NCBI GenBank assembly: GCA_947478975.1
Contig: CANJYI010000118.1
Location: 1-8,013, forward strand
Reading direction: 5' to 3'
Length of the DNA stretch: 8,013 nucleotides
DNA from: Chthoniobacteraceae bacterium
GTDB lineage: Bacteria > Verrucomicrobiota > Verrucomicrobiia > Chthoniobacterales > Chthoniobacteraceae
Shown: positions 1 through 5,276 of the stretch, piece by piece
How positions within the stretch are numbered: position 1 is the stretch's first letter
Layout of the letters: the number at the start of each line of letters is the position of its first letter
The notes under the pieces: model-generated
Databases searched by the model: none
What the model was told of the DNA's origin: nothing
Seen by the model: only the letters and a program-made list of their open reading frames with translations
Made by a program: the position numbers and the translations under genes

Positions 1-1775
1 AGGGAGAAGAGCGTCGAGGCGCGCCGGGCCACGGACGCCGCGGCGGCCGCCATGTCGTACGTCCGCACCCGCGTCGCCATGAGCGACTGGTGCGCATCGC
101 GGAAGGTCGTGTCGGTCACGAGCAGACGCTTCTGCTTGCGCGTCCAATCCGCGAACCCCTTGGCCCCGAGTTTGAGCAACACCTGGCGGGTGCCGGGTGC
201 CGGGGCCTGCAGGTGGTCGTACTTCGGCGCGGGCGCCGGTGCGTAGGAAACGGCGGGACGGTGCCCCTTGGCGTGGGGATTCCCGTTGATGATGATGTTC
301 CCCAGAAAGGCCAGCAACTTGGTGGCCCGGTCCCGGCGCGGTTTGAAGGCGAACAGGTCCGGGGAGGTGTCGATCATCGTGGTCGTCGCATCCCCGTCGC
401 GGAACTGTTTGGAATGGATGACATTTTCCAGGAACGGAATGTTCGTCTTCACCCCGCGGATGCGCATCTCGCGGAGGGATCGGTCCATCCGTTCGAGCGC
501 CATCGGGAAGCTCGCCCCGGAGGCGGTGATCTTGACCAGCAGCGAATCGTAAAACGGCGTAATCACGGCGCCCGTGTCACCCATACCAGCGTCCAGCCGC
601 ACCCCAAACCCGCCGGCGCTCCGGTAGGTGATGATCTTGCCGTAGTTGGGCGTAAACTTGTTCTCCGGATCCTCGGTCGTCACGCGGCACTGGACCGCAT
701 ACCCGTTGCGCGGGATTTCCGCCTGCGAAGGCAGCAGCAGTTCCGGGCCGTCCAGAGCCGCCCCCCGGGCGATCAAGATCTGGGAACGGACCAGGTCGAT
801 CCCGGTAATCTGCTCGGTGACGGTATGCTCCACCTGAATCCGGGGGTTCATCTCGATGAAGAACCATTCCTTGGTGTCCAGATCGTAAAGGTATTCGACC
901 GTGCCGGCGTTGTCGTAGCCGATCTCCCGGGCGATCCGGACCGAGGCGTCGCACAGCTCTTCGCGCACCTTTGGATCGAGACAAACCGACGGGGCGATCT
1001 CCACCACCTTCTGGTGGCGCCGCTGCACCGAACAGTCGCGCTCGTGGAGGTGAAGGACGTTTCCGTGCTTGTCGCCAAGCACCTGCACCTCGATGTGTTT
1101 AGCGCGCGGAATGTACTTCTCCAGAAAGACCGCGGCGTTTCCGAACGCGCGCTCCGCCTCGCCCTGGGCCTCGTCCAAAAGCGACGCCAGATCCTCCGGC
1201 CGCCGAACCACGCGCATCCCGCGGCCGCCGCCCCCAAACGCCGCCTTGATGATGAGCGGAAAACCGATCTCTTTCGCGACCTTCATAGCCACCTGGCGGT
1301 CGGTCACCGGATCCTCGGTTCCCGGAAGCGTGGGCACCTTGAGCTTTTGGGTGAGCGCCCGTGCGGCAACCTTGTCGCCCATGAGCTCCAGCAGGTCCGG
1401 CCGCGGCCCCACAAAGGCGATCCCGGCCTCGGCGCAGGCCCTTGCAAAATGGGCGTTCTCCGACAGGAATCCGTACCCCGGATGGATCAAGTCCACGCCC
1501 TTTTCCTTGGCCAGCGCCACGATGCCCTCGATGTCGAGGTAGGCGCCGACGGGTCCCTTGCCCTCGCCCACGACGTAGGCCTCGTCCGCCTTGAAGCGGT
1601 GCATTGAAAAGCGGTCTTCCTGCGCGTAGATCGCGACGGTCCGGAGGCCGAGTTCCGTCGCTGCCCGCATGATGCGGATCGCAATTTCGGAACGGTTGGC
1701 AACGAGCAGTTTCAAGGGCCGGGCCGGTTCGTTCAAGCGGACGGAGGCTGGGGTTGGGGTGGTCTTGCGTGCCAT
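1..1775 (-). CDS. pyc: Pyruvate carboxylase, N-terminal half (3' part beyond the left edge)
   Basis: Biotin-dependent cytoplasmic enzyme that carboxylates pyruvate to oxaloacetate using ATP and bicarbonate (anaplerosis, gluconeogenesis). The frame runs unbroken for 591 codons from an ATG at 1775-1773 to the left edge with no stop. Visible in order: the biotin carboxylase N-domain start LLVANRSEIAIRI (~residue 22); HPGYGFLSEN; the glycine-rich ATP loop KAAFGGGGRGM (K177, G181-G184); FIEMNPRIQVEH (306-317), with the metal ligands E308 and N310 and the catalytic R312 and E316 expected for this fold; the biotin carboxylase C-domain; a PRRDRAT linker; and the carboxyltransferase entry TDTTFRDAHQS (554-564), where D560 matches the zinc-ligand Asp of known pyruvate carboxylases. 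That last motif, in the same chain as the biotin carboxylase, separates it from free-standing AccC. Family members are about 1,150 residues, so roughly half, including the biotinyl domain, lies outside. No clear Shine-Dalgarno precedes the ATG; an earlier start is possible but not suggested by homology. Confidence 0.95.
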   Translation of the reverse strand, partial: MARKTTPTPASVRLNEPARPLKLLVANRSEIAIRIMRAATELGLRTVAIYAQEDRFSMHRFKADEAYVVGEGKGPVGAYLDIEGIVALAKEKGVDLIHPGYGFLSENAHFARACAEAGIAFVGPRPDLLELMGDKVAARALTQKLKVPTLPGTEDPVTDRQVAMKVAKEIGFPLIIKAAFGGGGRGMRVVRRPEDLASLLDEAQGEAERAFGNAAVFLEKYIPRAKHIEVQVLGDKHGNVLHLHERDCSVQRRHQKVVEIAPSVCLDPKVREELCDASVRIAREIGYDNAGTVEYLYDLDTKEWFFIEMNPRIQVEHTVTEQITGIDLVRSQILIARGAALDGPELLLPSQAEIPRNGYAVQCRVTTEDPENKFTPNYGKIITYRSAGGFGVRLDAGMGDTGAVITPFYDSLLVKITASGASFPMALERMDRSLREMRIRGVKTNIPFLENVIHSKQFRDGDATTTMIDTSPDLFAFKPRRDRATKLLAFLGNIIINGNPHAKGHRPAVSYAPAPAPKYDHLQAPAPGTRQVLLKLGAKGFADWTRKQKRLLVTDTTFRDAHQSLMATRVRTYDMAAAAASVARRASTLFS

Positions 1776-1885
1776 ATAAAAGGGGGTCTGATCTAAGGGG
1801 ATGCGGCCCTGTTTGCACAGCCTGATGTGCGGACTCCCCTCTGGCAGCGGCCGGACTTGACTCGGCTCGGGGCGGGCAGCTTGAA
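1776..1885. promoter_or_regulatory. Divergent intergenic region between pyc and the sulfatase gene
   Basis: Both genes must start transcription in or near these 110 bases because they point away from each other. I see no convincing -35/-10 pair and no strong Shine-Dalgarno for either gene. Near the centre lies a perfect inverted repeat, GCACA-N6-TGTGC (1815-1830), a shape compatible with a dimeric regulator site. A ten-base dyad can occur by chance in a stretch this long, so it is only a candidate. The region's role is inferred from gene layout, not from a recognised promoter. Confidence 0.45.
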
Positions 1886-3478
1886 ATGGATATGCGTTTT
1901 CCCCTCCTTTGCGGCCTCCTTCTGTGCGCAGTCCCCGCACACGCCGCCCCCGCACCGCGTCCCAATATTCTGGTTGCCGTCGCCGACGACTGGTCCTTCG
2001 GCCACGCCGGCGCCTACGGCTGCAAATGGGTGAAAACCCCGCACTTTGACCGCGTCGCCAGGGAGGGTCTGCTGTTCACCAGGGCCTACACCCCTTCGGC
2101 AAAATGCGCCCCTTCCCGCTCAGCAATCCTCACGGGCCGCAACCCCTGGCAGCTCGGGGCCGCGGTCAACCACTCGCCCGTCTTCCCCGCCGAGTTCGGG
2201 ACCTATCCGGAGGCGCTTTCCAGAAACGGTTACTTCGTCGGACTCACCGCCAAGGGCTGGGGCCCGGGCGATGCCAAGGACGCCTCCGGCAAGCCCCGCC
2301 AGATGGTGGGCACGCCCTTCAACAAGCGCACCGCTCCCACACCCACCAGCGGCATCAGCAAAAACGACTATGCCGCCAACTTCTCCGACTTTCTGGCAGC
2401 GCGGCCTGCGGGCGAGCCGTGGTGTTTTTGGTACGGCTCCACCGAGCCGCACCGCGAATACGAGTACGGCTCCGGAATCTCCAAGGGGGGCAAGCGGCTC
2501 GAGGACATCGACCGCGTGCCCGCGTACTGGCCCGACAACGAAATCATCCGCAACGACATGCTGGATTACGCGATGGAGGTGGAGCATTTCGACCGCCACT
2601 TGGGACGCATGCTCGAAGCACTGGAGGCCGCAGGCCAGTTGGAAAACACCCTCATAATCGTCACGGCGGACAACGGGATGCCCTTTCCCCGCGGCAAGGG
2701 GCAGGAGTACGACATCTCCAACCATCTGCCGCTGGCGGTGCGCTGGCCCGCCGGCATCAAGGCGCCGGGGCGGGTGATCGAGGACTACGTCAGCCTGATC
2801 GATCTGGCGCCGTCGCTCCTGGCCGTGGCGGAGCTTTCCGCTGAAAAAGCAGGCATGGCGCCCACCACGGGCCGCAGCCTGGTGGGTCTGTTCCAGTCTG
2901 AAAAAGGCGGGCGGATCGAGCCGGGCAGGGACCGCGTTTTGCTAGGGAGGGAGCGCAACGACGTGGGCCGTCCGGGGGACACGGGCTATCCAATCCGGTC
3001 TATCGTAAAGGACGGCCTGCTCTTCTCCGTAAATTTTGAGCCCGATCGCTGGCCCGCCTGCAACCCAGAGACCGGTTACCTGGACACGGACGGAAGCCCC
3101 ACCAAGACTTGGCTGCTGGAAAACCATCGCCGCAACCCGGGGGATCCCCACTGGGCGTTCGCCTTTGGAAAACGCGGCGCCGAGGAATTGTACGATCTGG
3201 CCGCGGACCCGGACTGTGTCCACAACCTAGCGGCCGCCGCCGACCGACAGGCCGTCAAGACAGCGCTTGCCGAGCGAATGGGGAAGGATCTGCTGGCGGA
3301 AGGCGATTTGCGGGTGCTCGGGCGCGGCGCGGAATACGAGGCCCAGCCGTATTCGGAGGAACGGTGGCGCGGCTTTTACGAGAAGTCCAAGGCGGGCAAG
3401 CTCAAGCCGGGGTGGGTCAATCCGGGCGACTTCGAGGAAGGAGGCAGCACCCTGCCGACCCGCACCCGGAAGGAATAG
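1886..3478 (+). CDS. Secreted sulfatase, N-sulfoglucosamine sulfohydrolase (sulfamidase)-like
   Basis: Type I (formylglycine) sulfatase of 530 residues, predicted to remove sulfate from a sulfated sugar outside the cytoplasm. Residues 1-20 form a Sec signal peptide with likely cleavage after AHA; C14 lacks a proper lipobox, so a lipoprotein is unlikely. The catalytic signature CAPSRSAILTG starts at C74, the Cys expected to become formylglycine, with R78. Metal ligands are D34-D35 (in VADDWS) and D262-N263 (in TADNG). K123 lies in TAKGWGPG, and H189 in TEPHREY. The segment TADNGMPFPRGKGQEYD followed by PLAVRWP and EDYVSLIDLAPSLL resembles human SGSH (SDNG-PFPSG, YVSLLDL) more than arylsulfatases. 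LYDLAADPDCVHNLA (435-449) is the usual C-terminal sulfatase motif. The first ATG (1886) is used; ATG 1892, two codons on, would serve equally. No maturase or glycoside hydrolase is visible nearby. The family call is firm; the substrate (N- or O-sulfate) is not. Confidence 0.93.
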   Translation: MDMRFPLLCGLLLCAVPAHAAPAPRPNILVAVADDWSFGHAGAYGCKWVKTPHFDRVAREGLLFTRAYTPSAKCAPSRSAILTGRNPWQLGAAVNHSPVFPAEFGTYPEALSRNGYFVGLTAKGWGPGDAKDASGKPRQMVGTPFNKRTAPTPTSGISKNDYAANFSDFLAARPAGEPWCFWYGSTEPHREYEYGSGISKGGKRLEDIDRVPAYWPDNEIIRNDMLDYAMEVEHFDRHLGRMLEALEAAGQLENTLIIVTADNGMPFPRGKGQEYDISNHLPLAVRWPAGIKAPGRVIEDYVSLIDLAPSLLAVAELSAEKAGMAPTTGRSLVGLFQSEKGGRIEPGRDRVLLGRERNDVGRPGDTGYPIRSIVKDGLLFSVNFEPDRWPACNPETGYLDTDGSPTKTWLLENHRRNPGDPHWAFAFGKRGAEELYDLAADPDCVHNLAAAADRQAVKTALAERMGKDLLAEGDLRVLGRGAEYEAQPYSEERWRGFYEKSKAGKLKPGWVNPGDFEEGGSTLPTRTRKE

Positions 3479-3554
3479 AACCTACCCGCGGTCTAACGAG
3501 GGAATGTTCACCAGGAGATGCTTTTCGCTGACTCCTCAGGGAGCGGGGAGGGAT

Positions 3555-3600
3555 CCGCAGATTGCGCAGATTTCACAGATAAGAAGAAAGCATAGGCCGC
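3555..3600. repeat. Dispersed CGCAGATT-type repeat cluster, copy 1
   Basis: Three successive 9-base units, CCGCAGATT, GCGCAGATT and TCACAGATA (3555-3581), followed by an A/G-rich tail AGAAGAAAG and CATAGGCC. The same order of parts recurs in diverged form at 4886-4942 in the same orientation. Runs of this type, which translate to QI-rich peptides when read as protein, are to my recollection scattered through intergenic DNA of Verrucomicrobia and related bacteria. The periodicity is seen directly; the taxonomic link is from memory. Confidence 0.65.
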
Positions 3601-3732
3601 ATCTGTACAGCCATCCTTGCCATGCATGTATATCTCTGAACCTTGGGCTTATGGGTTTCGAGTTAGAGGGTCGGCGGGTTGTTCCGCCCCGGAACTGGGT
3701 TTCATTGACGGTGGACACGGCCGAATGGTTTC

Positions 3733-3760
3733 GGGGTGGAGGGGTGGAGGGGTGGAGGGG
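3733..3760 (+). repeat. (GGGGTGGA)n tandem repeat, potential G-quadruplex
   Basis: Three perfect 8-base GGGGTGGA units plus a fourth GGGG. This gives four runs of four guanines separated by identical four-base TGGA loops, meeting the usual pattern for an intramolecular G-quadruplex on the plus strand. It lies about 40 bases past the BON stop codon and about 255 bases past the sulfatase stop, so it sits between two convergent transcripts. Unit number could vary by slippage. Confidence 0.75.
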
Positions 3761-3786
3761 TGCGCCCCGCCAGGAGCGCAGCACCC
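3758..3786 (-). terminator. GC-rich hairpin just past the BON gene (weak terminator candidate)
   Basis: GGGTGC (3758-3763) pairs perfectly with GCACCC (3781-3786), and GC/GC (3764-3765 with 3778-3779) can extend it past a bulged A. The hairpin begins 15 bases after the BON stop codon on the minus strand. It has no U-tract; C-rich sequence follows instead. It could stabilise a 3' end or slow polymerase, but it is not a standard intrinsic terminator. Confidence 0.3.
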
Positions 3787-3801
3787 GCCCGCAGCTTCGA
3801 C

Positions 3802-4803
3802 CTACTGGTTCTCGGTGGACTCGGGCTCCGGCGTCATCTTGTTTACGACCTTGCGCACCCCGAGGATGTCGCCGCAAAGCCTGCCCACCAGTTCCCTCTC
3901 CTCGGCCGTGGCCGCGTAGCCGGTAAGCGTCACCACGCCCTCCTTCGCCTCCACCCCGGGCTTGAGCGCCCGCGTCGTGCGGTGCGCGCGCAAGGCCATG
4001 CGCACCTGCGCCGCGATAGAGGGGTCGTCCACCTCCGCAGCCGGTTCCGCCACCCCGGGAGCCCCTGCCGTGTGTCCGTTGCCCACCTTGGCCGCAGCCT
4101 CCGTAGCCTTCGGCGAGGCAAGCGTCAGCTCGTTCTTTACGCCCGTGACCCCTTCCACATCGGCTGCGTACTCCGCCGCCAGCGTCCGCATAGCCTCGTT
4201 CTCCGCCTCGCCCTTGAGGGTGACCACTCCGCCCTTCACCTCAAGCCGTCCGGCGTGGTGGCGCCCGCTGCGGTGCAGCCCGAGGATGGTCCTGACCCTG
4301 AGGGCGAGCAGCTCGTCTACCGCCTCCGGCGGCGACGGCTTCACCACGATCTGATTGTCGATGCTCTTGACCCCGGGAAGCGCCGCCACAGCCTCCTCCG
4401 CAAGCTCCCGCTGCAGCCCAATCCCCACGCTGCCCCTCAGCGTGACCATGCCGTTGCTGACTTCCATAGAGATTCCCTCCTCGGAAAGAAGCGTCCGGAA
4501 GACATAGGCGCCCCGCGCCGAGGCCTCCAGGTTTTCATCCGTTTCGGAGGCAGCCGCCAAGGACTGCCCAAACAGGAGGGCGGAGGCCGCCAGCCCTAGG
4601 AGTCCGCCGCGCCGCAGCCGCAGCCGCCGCAGCCGCACCACCCCCCCGCTACCCCCGCTACCCACGCTACCCACGCAACTCCCGCCGCCGAGGGGGAGAC
4701 CGCCGTCCAAAGAAGAAGTGCCGTTTGAAATGCCAAAAGTGCGAGTTTTCATACGACCGAAGCCTCGCCCGGGGCAAGCCGACGCGCCATGGGAGGAATC
4801 CAT
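3802..4803 (-). CDS. Periplasmic protein with three BON domains
   Basis: Predicted exported protein of 333 residues with three BON (bacterial OsmY and nodulation) domains, at about 92-155, 163-229 and 260-325. Each carries the hallmark strand-helix-strand core: GMVTLRGSV...LPGVKSIDNQI, GVVTLKGEA...VEGVTGVKNEL and GVVTLTGYA...ILGVRKVVNKM. BON domains are thought to bind membrane lipids or peptidoglycan and help the envelope under osmotic stress; OsmY has two. A 30-residue Ala/Pro-rich linker separates domains 2 and 3. The signal sequence is internal in this model: an Arg-rich n-region (57-65), a hydrophobic GLLGLAASALLFG core and cleavage near LAAA (82-85), with a Gly/Ser-rich stretch before it. 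The ATG at 4803 has GGAGG eight bases upstream. Alternatives are ATG 4752 (residue 18) and GTG 4641 or 4638 (residues 55/56), the last pair giving a normal-length signal peptide. No lipobox. Exact role unknown. Confidence 0.88.
   Translation of the reverse strand: MDSSHGASACPGRGFGRMKTRTFGISNGTSSLDGGLPLGGGSCVGSVGSGGSGGVVRLRRLRLRRGGLLGLAASALLFGQSLAAASETDENLEASARGAYVFRTLLSEEGISMEVSNGMVTLRGSVGIGLQRELAEEAVAALPGVKSIDNQIVVKPSPPEAVDELLALRVRTILGLHRSGRHHAGRLEVKGGVVTLKGEAENEAMRTLAAEYAADVEGVTGVKNELTLASPKATEAAAKVGNGHTAGAPGVAEPAAEVDDPSIAAQVRMALRAHRTTRALKPGVEAKEGVVTLTGYAATAEERELVGRLCGDILGVRKVVNKMTPEPESTENQ
4605..4674 (-). repeat. In-frame microsatellites in the 5' part of the BON gene
   Basis: On the plus strand, 4648-4674 is three 9-base units GCTACCC(C/A)C, with a partial fourth after it, and 4605-4636 is an array of CCGCAG/CCGCCG hexamers and trimers. 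Both lie inside the BON reading frame. They encode the Gly/Ser-rich linker (GSVGSGGSGG) and the Arg/Leu-rich n-region of the signal peptide (RLRRLRLRR). Unit lengths are multiples of three, so slippage would change length without shifting the frame. Confidence 0.7.
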
Positions 4804-4820
4804 GCAGGCGGCCTCCGTCC
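4804..4820 (-). promoter_or_regulatory. Shine-Dalgarno site for the BON gene
   Basis: On the minus strand GGAGG (4816-4812) lies eight bases before the ATG at 4803. It is the clearest ribosome-binding site in the window and the main support for that start, although the start puts about 55 residues ahead of the signal-peptide core. GAGG ten bases before the ATG at 4752 offers a weaker alternative. Confidence 0.5.
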
Positions 4821-4885
4821 CGCCCCCGAAGCCGCGCTCAGGCCGGCCCCCGGGCTCTCCGAGAGACGGTTGGTTCAGGGTTCTA

Positions 4886-4942
4886 TCTGCAGATTTACGC
4901 AGAGGCCGCAGATGTTTCGGAGAAGCAAAGAGACATAAGCCA
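4886..4942. repeat. Dispersed CGCAGATT-type repeat cluster, copy 2
   Basis: TCTGCAGATT, TACGCAGAG and GCCGCAGATG (4886-4913) follow one another, then AGAAGCAAAG and ACATAAGCC. This is the same order as copy 1 at 3555-3600 (CGCAGATT units, then AGAAGAAAG, then CATAGGCC), in the same orientation but more diverged and slightly longer. The two copies bracket the BON gene as direct repeats about 1.3 kb apart. Confidence 0.6.
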
Positions 4943-4962
4943 TCAGATGAACTGTGGCTGGC

Positions 4963-4985
4963 TTACGCAGAAGTTCCGCAGTTGG
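4963..4985. repeat. Degenerate third CGCAGA repeat patch
   Basis: TTACGCAGAAGTTCCGCAGT shares TTACGCAGA and a following CCGCAG with copy 2, located about 50 bases earlier. It lacks the A/G-rich tail. Probably a decayed partial unit of the same repeat family; short enough that chance similarity is possible. Confidence 0.4.
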
Positions 4986-5218
4986 ACAGAGCGTTTTGCT
5001 GATTTGGAATGCTTTGCGCAACAAATCAGCTGTTTTTCTCCACTACATTCTGCACCGTTTTGGACCGGCTTGGCAGGGGAAGTCCCAAGTGCGACAGCAA
5101 CACAGCCACGTCTTCATCCGGTTTTGCTACCGCCTGCGGAACTCGGATTAGCCCTTCTTGAGGGGCCCGTGAGGCACAAGAGATGGTGCCAATACTGCGT
5201 GGCTCGCCTTGCAAAATG

Positions 5219-5253
5219 AAAAATCCCCGCCGGTTTCCCAGCGGGGACTTTTT
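5219..5253 (-). terminator. Bidirectional intrinsic terminator of the autotransporter gene
   Basis: TCCCCGC (5224-5230) pairs perfectly with GCGGGGA (5241-5247) around a ten-base loop. AAAAA lies immediately before it on the plus strand (5219-5223) and TTTTT just after it (5249-5253, one C in between). Each strand therefore shows a GC stem followed by a U-tract. It starts 24 bases past the autotransporter stop codon on the minus strand, where it should end that transcript. It may also stop plus-strand transcription entering from the gap. Confidence 0.88.
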
Positions 5254-5276
5254 CAGGTGGCCCGTCGGCTGACAGG

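Larger units (their letters stand above)
3479..3801. other. Intergenic region between convergent sulfatase and BON genes
   Basis: No credible gene. The short frames here have no recognisable product and overlap repeat DNA. The stretch contains a CGCAGATT repeat cluster, a run of GGGGTGGA units and a GC-rich hairpin, listed separately. No U-tailed terminator is evident for the sulfatase transcript. The remaining ~150 bases (about 3600-3730) show no structure that I recognise. Confidence 0.7.
4804..5276. other. Intergenic region between the BON gene and the autotransporter
   Basis: About 470 bases without a credible gene. It contains the BON 5' leader, two CGCAGATT-type repeat patches (4886-4942 and 4963-4985) and the autotransporter terminator (5219-5253). 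From about 4986 to 5218 I see short open frames on both strands, the best a 62-codon minus frame (5026-5214), with no recognised domain, no good ribosome-binding site and no hallmark of a known small protein or RNA. It may be degraded coding or mobile DNA, but I cannot identify it. Confidence 0.6.

Noticed and set aside
90..1607. Plus-strand open frame of 505 codons
   Set aside because: It lies entirely opposite the pyruvate carboxylase frame, which reads as an unmistakable conserved protein. The antisense product is Arg/Pro/His-rich with no domain, as expected from high-GC codon bias.
1..1775. Free-standing biotin carboxylase subunit (accC)
   Set aside because: The same chain continues into PRRDRAT and TDTTFRDAHQS, which belong to pyruvate carboxylase, not to an acetyl-CoA carboxylase subunit.
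1099..1965. Minus-strand open frame of 288 codons overlapping the start of pyc and the sulfatase
   Set aside because: It is in another frame from the real carboxylase gene and crosses into the sulfatase start. The product is low-complexity Arg/Gly-rich with no recognisable motif.
2104..2844. Plus-strand 246-codon and minus-strand 201-codon (2120-2725) frames inside the sulfatase gene
   Set aside because: Both overlap catalytic regions of the sulfatase in other frames, and neither encodes a recognisable protein.
3555..3600. CRISPR array or tRNA at the CGCAGATT cluster
   Set aside because: The units are 9 bases long with no spacers and no cloverleaf fold, so they are simple degenerate repeats and not CRISPR repeats or a tRNA.
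3736..4599. Plus-strand open frame of 287 codons opposite the BON gene
   Set aside because: The minus-strand frame has three clear BON domains. This one is Arg/His-rich shadow sequence that begins inside the GGGGTGGA repeat.
5026..5214. Minus-strand 62-codon frame ending just inside the gap, considered as a transposase remnant
   Set aside because: The peptide contains LLSHLGLPLP, which loosely recalls the ends of some transposases, but the match is too short, and no inverted repeats, target duplications or catalytic residues are visible.
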